This document shows, piece by piece, positions 1-4,907 of a DNA stretch of 8,988 bases. Position numbers and translations under genes: made by a program. The notes below the pieces were generated by a model. It was not told the DNA's origin and ran no database searches. It was given only the letters and a program-made list of their open reading frames with translations. The DNA is from Candidatus Latescibacterota bacterium (GTDB lineage: Bacteria; Latescibacterota; UBA2968; GCA-2709665), in contig JASLMQ010000431.1 in the NCBI GenBank assembly GCA_030746455.1, positions 1-8,988 on the forward strand. The letters are read 5' to 3'. Position 1 is the first letter of the stretch, and each line of letters starts with the position of its first letter.

Positions 1-254
1 TCGCGTGGGAGGATGTGGCATGCCCGGCAGGCGGGCCGACGCTCCTGGAGTCCTTCGTCTCGGCCATCCTGGACGGAGGTGAAGCCATCACCGACGGCGC
101 GAGTGCCTGCCGGTCCCTGGAGCTGATCAATGCGATGGTGCTCTCGGGGATCCGGAAGGAGATGGTGTCTTTCCCGCTGGACCGGGGGCGCTACGACGAG
201 CTGATGGCGGAGCTCATGGAAGGGGGCAAGGCCGTCTTTAGGCACCCTCGATGA
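1..254 (+). CDS. Gfo/Idh/MocA-family oxidoreductase, C-terminal fragment
   Basis: Only the last ~83 codons are present; the reading frame is open from base 3 and ends at TGA 252-254. The visible protein has the usual C-terminal tail of NAD(P)-dependent sugar dehydrogenases of the Gfo/Idh/MocA family. A stretch reading LESFVSAILDGGEAITDGA is followed by a helix with SLELINAMVLSGIRKE and then a short KxVxFPLDRxxYDELMAEL ending. In this family that region closes the second (substrate) domain and contains the conserved GG..xxDG.....ELI.A...S motif. The NAD-binding Rossmann domain and catalytic EKP/His residues lie outside the window, so the substrate cannot be named. Its 3' end overlaps the convergent phosphatase gene by 17 bp. 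Family assignment is by recognition of the tail only. Confidence 0.8.
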   Translation, partial: AWEDVACPAGGPTLLESFVSAILDGGEAITDGASACRSLELINAMVLSGIRKEMVSFPLDRGRYDELMAELMEGGKAVFRHPR

Positions 255-999
255 AGGCCGCCTGTAAGACCTCGAAGTGTGGTTGGGAGCAGATCAGGGT
301 GGGTTCGGGAGCGGTTCCTCCGTCGTAGAGCTGGACGAAGTCCACATCGTGACCTGAGAGGTAACGGAACGGAACGTCCACGGCTCGCAGAATGGCCGCG
401 GCGGCAGCATAGTCCCAGATGGACGCCCGATCGACGGCACCCACGGCCGATCCCTTTGCGACGTAGCAGAGGTGTGCCGTGGCAGAGCCGAATCCCAGGA
501 CCTTGCCAGGATAGCCGGTGGGGACCACGCCAAAGGCACCCTCGCTGATGAGGAGCACCGAGTTGCCCTCTACCGGGGGAGACGGTGGAGCCAGCGGCAT
601 ACTGTTGCAGTAGGCCCTGTCCCCGTCGGTATGGTAGAGGTCGTCTAGGACGGGCAGATAGAACGCCCCCACGGTGGGCAGGCCGTCGATGAGCATGCCG
701 ACGGAGATGCCCCACACCGGGAATCCGTGGTTGAACGCCCGCGTGCCGTCGATAGGGTCGATGGCCCAGACGACGGAGGCGTCGGGAGGGGCGTCCTTCC
801 CTTCCTCTCCAAGGACGGCCTCACCGGGACGGGCCTTGTGCAGGGCGTCTCTCACAGCCGATTCCACCGCCAGGTCGGCCTCGGTCACCCACGAGTTGTC
901 GGGCTTGAGGGTTGCGGTCGATCCCCCGAAGTGCGAGAGGGCGATTTGGCCTGCTTCGCGGACGAGGGTCAGAAGCCAGTCGATGTCTACGTCGTGCAT
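238..999 (-). CDS. Inositol monophosphatase-family sugar/histidinol phosphatase
   Basis: This is a 253-residue Mg2+-dependent phosphomonoesterase of the inositol monophosphatase superfamily, close to the usual 250-270 residue length. Visible motifs, in order: VTEAD near residues 38-42, GEE at 64-66 (metal-binding Glu), DPIDGT at 81-86 (metal ligands D81 and D84) and WD at 195-196 (third Asp). The full metal-binding set is therefore present and the enzyme should be active. Substrate is undecided between inositol-1-phosphate, histidinol phosphate (HisN-type) and another sugar phosphate. I chose the ATG at 997-999 because AGGGA lies 7 nt upstream (1007-1011). An in-frame ATG at 1015-1017 has no Shine-Dalgarno, and longer extensions are arginine/tryptophan-rich and unlike the family. 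It is monocistronic and convergent with gene 1, which may link it to sugar metabolism. Confidence 0.9.
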   Translation of the reverse strand: MHDVDIDWLLTLVREAGQIALSHFGGSTATLKPDNSWVTEADLAVESAVRDALHKARPGEAVLGEEGKDAPPDASVVWAIDPIDGTRAFNHGFPVWGISVGMLIDGLPTVGAFYLPVLDDLYHTDGDRAYCNSMPLAPPSPPVEGNSVLLISEGAFGVVPTGYPGKVLGFGSATAHLCYVAKGSAVGAVDRASIWDYAAAAAILRAVDVPFRYLSGHDVDFVQLYDGGTAPEPTLICSQPHFEVLQAAFIEGA

Positions 1000-1006
1000 G
1001 CGGGGT

Positions 1007-1011
1007 TCCCT
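1007..1011 (-). promoter_or_regulatory. Ribosome binding site deciding the phosphatase start
   Basis: On the minus strand this reads AGGGA, 7 nt before the ATG at 997-999. The alternative in-frame ATG at 1015-1017 has no purine-rich stretch at the right distance. This supports the 253-residue protein. Confidence 0.55.
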
Positions 1012-1028
1012 GGTCATTACGTGGATGC

Positions 1029-1066
1029 GGTGGCGGGTGCGCCACCACCATCGCCGAGAAGGTGGT
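1029..1066 (-). promoter_or_regulatory. Overlapping hairpins in phosphatase 5' leader
   Basis: GGTGGCG at 1029-1035 and CGCCACC at 1040-1046 form a perfect 7-bp stem with a 4-base loop. The neighbouring ACCACC (1044-1049) can instead pair with GGTGGT (1061-1066). The two pairings share bases 1044-1046, so they exclude each other. If transcription of the phosphatase starts near 1070, this lies in its leader, 30-67 nt before the start codon. A leader role is inference; the region could also simply be GC-rich chance structure. Confidence 0.25.
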
Positions 1067-1076
1067 ATCCAGATCC

Positions 1077-1105
1077 ACTGTACACACCCGGACGTCACCA
1101 CGCAA
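1077..1105 (-). promoter_or_regulatory. Candidate promoter for the phosphatase gene
   Basis: On the minus strand, TTGCGT (1100-1105) and TACAGT (1077-1082) are separated by 17 bp. The -35 matches the sigma-70 consensus at 3 of 6 bases and the -10 at 4 of 6. Predicted start of transcription is near 1070, giving a leader of about 70 nt. The match is weak and is offered because position and spacing are right. Confidence 0.25.
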
Positions 1106-1152
1106 GGCGAATCTGCCCCAACCGGTTTTGCGCCGCAGCTCGGAGATTTGTC

Positions 1153-1182
1153 TTGAGCACGGGGAGCGGTGTGTGGTATCTT
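1153..1182 (+). promoter_or_regulatory. Candidate promoter for the dehydrogenase/GalB-like operon
   Basis: TTGAGC (1153-1158), an 18-bp spacer and TATCTT (1177-1182) give a sigma-70-like promoter (4/6 and 4/6 matches) with a transcription start near 1189, about 55 nt before the ATG at 1245. The -10 and the two bases before it (GGTATCTT) are identical to the candidate promoter of the methyltransferase operon at 3613-3620, which raises confidence slightly. Confidence 0.35.
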
Positions 1183-1244
1183 GCGGGCCGTCCGAAGATG
1201 GTGCCATCGATGAGAAAGGCACAATAGGGGAGGCGCTTGGGAGG

Positions 1245-2000
1245 ATGGGGAAGCGAAAGAAGGTGCTGATCACCGGAGCGGCGGGGAAGATCGGTAGAAC
1301 GATCTGGACCCATCTGAGGGGCAAGTACGCCTTCCGTCTCCTGCTGCGGTCCACCGTGCCGGACGACCTTCACGAGGAAGACGAGGTCGTGATGGCCGAC
1401 GTCGCGGACCTCGAGGCGATGGTGAGGGCCTCGGAGGGCGTGGATGCCACGGTCCACCTCGCGATCCGGCGGTGGCGAGGGATGTCGCCGGAGGACCTCG
1501 CCGATTCCACGTTCGGCGTGGATATGCGTGGGATCTACAACGTGTACGAGGCGGCGAGGATCAACGGGGTGCCCACCGTGGTCTTCGCCAGCACGAACCA
1601 CGTGACGGGCATGTACGAGAAGGAGGGCATTCGGTCCCATCCGGACATGCCCGTCCGTCCGGACGGCCTCTATGGCGCGGGTAAGGCCTTTGGAGAGGCA
1701 CTCGGCAGGTTCTACTCGGACCGCCACGGCCTGCGCGTGCTCTGCCTCCGTGTGGCTAGATTCACCGGAGGCGACCCCGGAGTGGATTTCGAACCAGGCT
1801 ACTCGCGCTGGCACAGCCCGCGCGACCTGGCCCAAATGGTCGAGGCGTGCCTGGAGCGTGAAGAGGTGAAGTTCGGCATCTTCTATGGCGTGTCCGGGGG
1901 CTCGGCGAGGAAATGGGACCTTTCCAACGCGAGGGAGCTGCTCGGGTACGAACCGCTGGACGACGGATCATCGCCGGAGTTTCGGGAGAAGTCCAGATAG
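1245..2000 (+). CDS. NAD-dependent epimerase/dehydratase, uronate dehydrogenase-like
   Basis: This is a 251-residue extended short-chain dehydrogenase. The NAD-binding glycine motif TGAAGKIG is at residues 10-17 and an acidic ADVADLE segment near 51-57 follows the expected beta-strand. The active-site region reads ASTNHVTGMY (115-124), then RPDGLYGAGKAFGE (138-151) with the YxxxK pair Y143/K147. The STNHV...RPDGLYG..K.FGE pattern is characteristic of uronate dehydrogenases, which oxidise galacturonate or glucuronate to the aldarolactone with NAD+, and the length is near theirs (about 265). An epimerase acting on a related sugar is the alternative. The ATG at 1245 is chosen because the Rossmann strand (KKVLITGA) begins six residues later. 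A GGGGAGG lies about 12 nt upstream, and a second GGGAGG abuts the start. Upstream in-frame sequence is Arg/Cys-rich and not family-like. It is followed after 37 bp by the GalB-like gene, probably in one transcript. Confidence 0.85.
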   Translation: MGKRKKVLITGAAGKIGRTIWTHLRGKYAFRLLLRSTVPDDLHEEDEVVMADVADLEAMVRASEGVDATVHLAIRRWRGMSPEDLADSTFGVDMRGIYNVYEAARINGVPTVVFASTNHVTGMYEKEGIRSHPDMPVRPDGLYGAGKAFGEALGRFYSDRHGLRVLCLRVARFTGGDPGVDFEPGYSRWHSPRDLAQMVEACLEREEVKFGIFYGVSGGSARKWDLSNARELLGYEPLDDGSSPEFREKSR

Positions 2001-2037
2001 GGCCCGCACGGGGATGGGGCTCTGAGGGAGGCGTGAG

Positions 2038-2763
2038 ATGATACAGGACGACATGCGCGTGCTGGTGTTCAGCGGGCACGCTGCGGACTTCTGTTCGCGG
2101 GCCGGAGGCACGATTATCCGACTCGTGGAACGGGGTGGGACGGTGCATGTTGTGGGCATGACCTATGGCGAGAAATGCGAGTCCGCGGCTCTGTGGGCGG
2201 ACGGGAAGAAGCCGTCGCTGGATGAGGTGAAGACGGCGCGCAAGGCGGAGATGGAAGCGGCCGTCGCGATTCTGGGGGCCACGGTCGATTGCTTCGACTT
2301 CGGCGACAGCCCCCTTGTTCTGGATCCCGAACGGAGACTCCAGGTGCTGGACGCCATACGGGCCTTCCGGCCCGAACTGGTGCTGACACACTGGATCAAC
2401 GACCTGCTTCACCCCGACCACGCGGAGACCACGCAGGGCGTGCTATGGGCGTCGTGCTACTGCGGCGCGCCGGGGATCACCACCCGTCACGACCCGTGTC
2501 CCCGGCCGACCGTTGTGTGCTACGAGACCACGATGGGAACGGCCCCGGTCTCCAAGTACGTTCCCGATCTCTACGTGGATATCACGTCGACCTTCGACCG
2601 GAAGATGGAGGCCCTGAAGGCATTCGAGGCGCAGCCTGCGCTGCCCGAGGTCTACGAGGTCCTGAATCGATACAGGGCGATCGAGTCGCAGCACGTAGCA
2701 GGGCTGCCAGGATGCCGCTACGCGGAGGGATTCGCTCGAATCGGCAAGGAGGGAGTGGGGTGA
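2038..2763 (+). CDS. PIG-L/LmbE-family metalloenzyme, GalB (4-oxalomesaconate hydratase)-like
   Basis: This 241-residue protein has the PIG-L/LmbE fold. The classic family motif is AHPDDE, whose His and second Asp bind zinc and whose first Asp is the catalytic base. Here it reads SGHAADFCSRAGGT at residues 12-25: the zinc ligands H14 and D17 are kept but the catalytic Asp is Ala. The second zinc site HPDH is at 125-128. The HxADFxxRAGG signature together with GEKCESAALW (44-53) matches, from memory, GalB of the gallate/protocatechuate 4,5-cleavage pathway, a hydratase rather than an N-deacetylase. I infer hydration of an oxo-acid or another non-deacetylase reaction. The ATG has GAGGGAGG about 6 nt upstream. 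It lies 37 bp after the uronate-dehydrogenase-like gene and is probably cotranscribed. Substrate is unknown. Confidence 0.85.
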   Translation: MIQDDMRVLVFSGHAADFCSRAGGTIIRLVERGGTVHVVGMTYGEKCESAALWADGKKPSLDEVKTARKAEMEAAVAILGATVDCFDFGDSPLVLDPERRLQVLDAIRAFRPELVLTHWINDLLHPDHAETTQGVLWASCYCGAPGITTRHDPCPRPTVVCYETTMGTAPVSKYVPDLYVDITSTFDRKMEALKAFEAQPALPEVYEVLNRYRAIESQHVAGLPGCRYAEGFARIGKEGVG

Positions 2764-2812
2764 TTCTGGGACGGTGAGAGAGTCCCAAAGCCGGATGGTG
2801 CGCGCAACAACG

Positions 2813-2849
2813 GAGGGCCCGGCGCAGTGACACCCCACGCCGAGCCCTC
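2813..2849. terminator. Bidirectional terminator-like hairpin between convergent genes
   Basis: GAGGGC (2813-2818) plus GGCG (2821-2824) pair with CGCC (2838-2841) plus GCCCTC (2844-2849), a 10-bp GC-rich stem with a 2x2 internal loop and a 13-base loop. It lies between the ends of the + strand GalB-like gene and the - strand GGDEF gene, where a shared terminator is expected. There is no clear T-run on either side; only TTGTT follows on the minus strand. A smaller hairpin, TGGGAC/GTCCCA at 2767-2772/2782-2787, immediately follows the GalB-like stop. Confidence 0.45.
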
Positions 2850-2850
2850 T

Positions 2851-2860
2851 GGTACGTACC
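2851..2860. repeat. Perfect 10-bp palindrome GGTACGTACC
   Basis: The ten bases read the same on both strands and sit 8 bp beyond the GGDEF gene's stop codon, directly beside the terminator-like hairpin. No function can be assigned. It may be chance or part of the transcript-end structure. Confidence 0.3.
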
Positions 2861-2868
2861 GGGACGAC

Positions 2869-3486
2869 CTACAGCGATCGCTCCGAGCCTACAACGGTGT
2901 TGCCTCCTCGCTGCTTGGCCCGGTAGAGCCGGTCGGACAGCTGCTGGTAGAGACGCTCGATGATCGCGGGGATCTCCTGCTGGACGACGGCCCCTTCGAT
3001 GGTACCGATGCCGGCGCTGCAGGTGAGTTCCTCAAGCTCCCGGTTCTCCAGCGTGAAGGTGGCCTCTTTGATCTCCGTGCGAACGGCCGTGGCCCTTCTT
3101 CTGGCGCGGCCTTCGTCCGCTTCGGACAGAAGGATGGCGAAGTTGACTCCGTCGGGATGGTAGAGCCGCTCGTCTGGGACCATTCGCTCCTTCAGGAACT
3201 CGGCGATCTGGAGGATGAGCTCGTCACCGACCGCACGGCCGTGGGTCTTGTTCACTTCGCCGACGTCGTCCGGTGAAAGCAGGATGCAGGCGACCTCGGC
3301 GCCGCGCTCGTCCACCTTCCGAAGCTCCGCGGGCAGGACCACTTCGTAGAGCATCAAGCTGTTCGGCAGGTCGGTCAGGCGGTTCGTGCCTGCCAGGCGC
3401 ATCCACCGACGGTTCTCCGCCTCGAGCGTCTTGATGCGCGCTTGCAGCTCTTCGACGGTGGGGGCCTGTGTTTCGTCAGGCGCCAC
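2869..3486 (-). CDS. Coiled-coil protein with degenerate GGDEF domain
   Basis: The protein has 205 residues. Residues ~10-30 (VEELQARIKTLEAENRRW) form a short coiled coil leading straight into the GGDEF-domain start TNRLTDLPN (34-42), the usual arrangement in diguanylate cyclases. Helix GRAVGDELILQIAEFLKE (~83-100) and the terminal SDRLYRAKQRGGN (184-196) are also family-typical. The signature GGDEF itself is replaced by HPDGVNF (110-116), so the metal and GTP-binding residues are lost. No RxxD inhibitory site is visible. The protein is therefore unlikely to make c-di-GMP and more likely binds a nucleotide or a protein partner. I chose the GTG at 3484-3486: AGGAG lies 8 nt upstream, whereas farther in-frame ATG and TTG codons (3546, 3585, 3606) lack a Shine-Dalgarno and would add low-complexity residues. 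It diverges from the methyltransferase operon. Confidence 0.8.
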   Translation of the reverse strand: MAPDETQAPTVEELQARIKTLEAENRRWMRLAGTNRLTDLPNSLMLYEVVLPAELRKVDERGAEVACILLSPDDVGEVNKTHGRAVGDELILQIAEFLKERMVPDERLYHPDGVNFAILLSEADEGRARRRATAVRTEIKEATFTLENRELEELTCSAGIGTIEGAVVQQEIPAIIERLYQQLSDRLYRAKQRGGNTVVGSERSL

Positions 3487-3494
3487 GGCAGTTT

Positions 3495-3499
3495 CTCCT
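3495..3499 (-). promoter_or_regulatory. Ribosome binding site deciding the GGDEF gene start
   Basis: On the minus strand this reads AGGAG, 8 nt before the GTG at 3484-3486. None of the longer in-frame start options has a comparable site, so the GTG is the best start. Confidence 0.6.
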
Positions 3500-3550
3500 G
3501 GTGGGGGTTGGGGATGCCCGAGTGCTGCGACCCGCTGGTGTCGCATGCAC

Positions 3551-3579
3551 AAGATGGCCGGCCCGGCCCCGGTTGTCAA
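3551..3579 (-). promoter_or_regulatory. Candidate promoter for the GGDEF gene
   Basis: On the minus strand a perfect consensus -35 TTGACA (3574-3579) is followed after 17 bp by CATCTT (3551-3556), a weak -10 lacking the first T. Predicted transcription start is near 3544, giving a leader of about 58 nt. Its -35 overlaps the left arm of the inverted repeat at 3576-3595. Confidence 0.4.
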
Positions 3580-3595
3580 CTCCATTTTGAGTTGA
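3576..3595. promoter_or_regulatory. Inverted-repeat operator candidate between divergent promoters
   Basis: TCAACTC (3576-3582), spacer CATTTT (3583-3588) and GAGTTGA (3589-3595) form a perfect 7-6-7 inverted repeat, 20 bp in all. It is an AT-rich island in GC-rich DNA. It overlaps the -35 elements of both candidate divergent promoters. Size and symmetry suit a dimeric repressor of LacI, GntR or similar type; no regulator gene is in the window to match it. Confidence 0.5.
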
Positions 3596-3620
3596 TCGAC
3601 GCCCAATCGGGGGGTATCTT
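3592..3620 (+). promoter_or_regulatory. Candidate promoter for the methyltransferase operon
   Basis: TTGATC (3592-3597), a 17-bp spacer and TATCTT (3615-3620) match sigma-70 consensus at 4/6 and 4/6. Predicted start near 3627 gives a ~50-nt leader before the ATG at 3677. The -35 overlaps the right arm of the inverted repeat, so a bound repressor would be expected to block it. Confidence 0.45.
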
Positions 3621-3676
3621 ACGCCGCCGACCGGCCACACGAACAGGCGTATCCCGGAGGACCTGGAGGGATCCCG

Positions 3677-4774
3677 ATGGCGACATCGCGCGAGGTCATC
3701 AATGCGCTTCTGAGGAACCGACCTCCCTTCGAACGCGTGGGCCTGCAAGACGGGCCATGGCACGACACGCTCGAGAAATGGGTGGCGGAGGAAGGCTACC
3801 CCACGGACGAGAAGGACAGGCCCGTGGCAGCGGTCGACCATTTCGGCTTCGATATGGCGGGGCTGGGGGCGTTCGACCCGCTGCCGATTCGCGGGTACGA
3901 GGAGATCCTGGATGAGACGGACGAATGGAAGATCGTCCGGAACGGTGCCGGGGGTGCTCTGAAGTGGTGGAAGCGGAAGTCCGGGACGCCCGAGCACATC
4001 GACTTTCGGATGACCAGCCGCGAAATCTGGGAAAAGAACTACCGTGCCTATCTCCTGGAGGTCGATCGCGAGCGACTGGCACTGGCATCCAAGAAAGAGG
4101 CCTACAGGATGCGTCGGGAGCAGGGGAAGTGGGTCTTCTTCGGCGGGCTGTTCATCTTCGAGCTGATGCGACGCAGCTTCGGCGATGTCTGCATGTACGA
4201 GTCCCTGCTGCTGGACCCGGATTGGATCCACGACTACAACCGGGTCTACACGGATTTCTACAAGGCCCACTATGGAATCCTGATCGAGGAGGTCGGGAGG
4301 CCCGACGGCATCTGGATCTACGAGGACCTGGGATACAGCAACGGCCTGTTCTGCTCCCCGTCGATGCTGGGTGAGATGATCTTCCCCTACTACGCGGAGC
4401 TGGTCGAATTCTTCCACGGCTACGATCTGCCTGTGGTGCTCCACTCGTGCGGCGGGGTCACAGAGGGTCTCCCGCTGGTGGTGGAGGCCGGGTTCGACGG
4501 ACTCCATCCGATGGAGGTGAAGGCCGGCTGCGATCTGCTGGCCTTCGCGAGGGACCGTGGCGATGCGCTCACATTCATCGGCGGCCTCGACATCCGCGTG
4601 CTCGAATCTGGCGACCGCGATCTGATCAGACGGGAGACGGAGCGTATTGTCACGGGAATGAAGGAGCTGGGCGGACGGTATGTGTTCGGTTCGGACCACT
4701 CCGTGTCGTCCAACGTGGGATACGGCGACTATGCCTACGCGATCGATGTATATCGTGAACACATGACATACTGA
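3677..4774 (+). CDS. URO-D-superfamily (corrinoid-type) methyltransferase A
   Basis: This 365-residue protein belongs to the uroporphyrinogen-decarboxylase-like superfamily, whose MtaA/MtbA/CmuA branch moves methyl groups between corrinoid proteins and small acceptors. It opens with SREVINALLRNRPPFERVG (4-22), the usual N-terminal helix. Later come DHFGFD (54-59), WIYEDLGYSNG (213-223, conserved ED), VLHSCGGV (254-261, zinc-type H256 and C258) and GGLDIRVLE (302-310). The terminal block is FGSDHSV (337-343), where MtaA-type enzymes carry the third zinc ligand as Cys; here it may be D340 or H341. No corrinoid-binding domain is fused. Start ATG has GGAGG 7 nt upstream. It is the first gene of the + operon and a diverged paralogue of the gene at 4908. 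Methyl donor and acceptor are unknown; a decarboxylase role is unlikely but not excluded. Confidence 0.88.
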   Translation: MATSREVINALLRNRPPFERVGLQDGPWHDTLEKWVAEEGYPTDEKDRPVAAVDHFGFDMAGLGAFDPLPIRGYEEILDETDEWKIVRNGAGGALKWWKRKSGTPEHIDFRMTSREIWEKNYRAYLLEVDRERLALASKKEAYRMRREQGKWVFFGGLFIFELMRRSFGDVCMYESLLLDPDWIHDYNRVYTDFYKAHYGILIEEVGRPDGIWIYEDLGYSNGLFCSPSMLGEMIFPYYAELVEFFHGYDLPVVLHSCGGVTEGLPLVVEAGFDGLHPMEVKAGCDLLAFARDRGDALTFIGGLDIRVLESGDRDLIRRETERIVTGMKELGGRYVFGSDHSVSSNVGYGDYAYAIDVYREHMTY

Positions 4775-4778
4775 GGGG

Positions 4779-4892
4779 GTGCGGCTGCGCGACCCACCGG
4801 CCTGGAGCATACCCGCCATCCTGGCCGCTGCCGTGGCCCTACTGGGTGCAGTGGCTTCCGTTCTCCTGGCCCTTTCACCAAAGCCCGAGTGA
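4779..4892 (+). CDS. Small single-span membrane protein candidate (37 aa)
   Basis: A short GTG-initiated ORF fills most of the 133-bp gap between the two methyltransferase genes. The product has a positively charged start (MRLRDPP), a continuous hydrophobic stretch from about W9 to L32 rich in Ala, Leu and Val, and a short polar tail (SPKPE). That is a typical single transmembrane helix with N-in topology. About 26 of 37 codons end in G or C, like the neighbours. The GTG directly abuts GAGGGG and lies 4 nt after the previous stop, so translation would probably be by coupling. The ORF is in the same frame as the next methyltransferase, separated only by its TGA stop and five codons. I recognise no family. 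It could be a chance ORF, though the strongly hydrophobic composition and position argue for a real peptide. Confidence 0.5.
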   Translation: MRLRDPPAWSIPAILAAAVALLGAVASVLLALSPKPE

Positions 4893-4907
4893 ATCCGGTC
4901 TGACACG

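Noticed and set aside
912..1244. Upstream extension of the dehydrogenase to 912
   Set aside because: The extra 111 residues are Arg/Cys/Ser-rich, overlap the phosphatase gene antisense, and precede the natural Rossmann start KKVLITGA.
1095..1835. A 246-codon minus-strand open frame opposite the dehydrogenase
   Set aside because: Shadow of the SDR gene; composition is His/Arg/Val-rich and no domain is seen.
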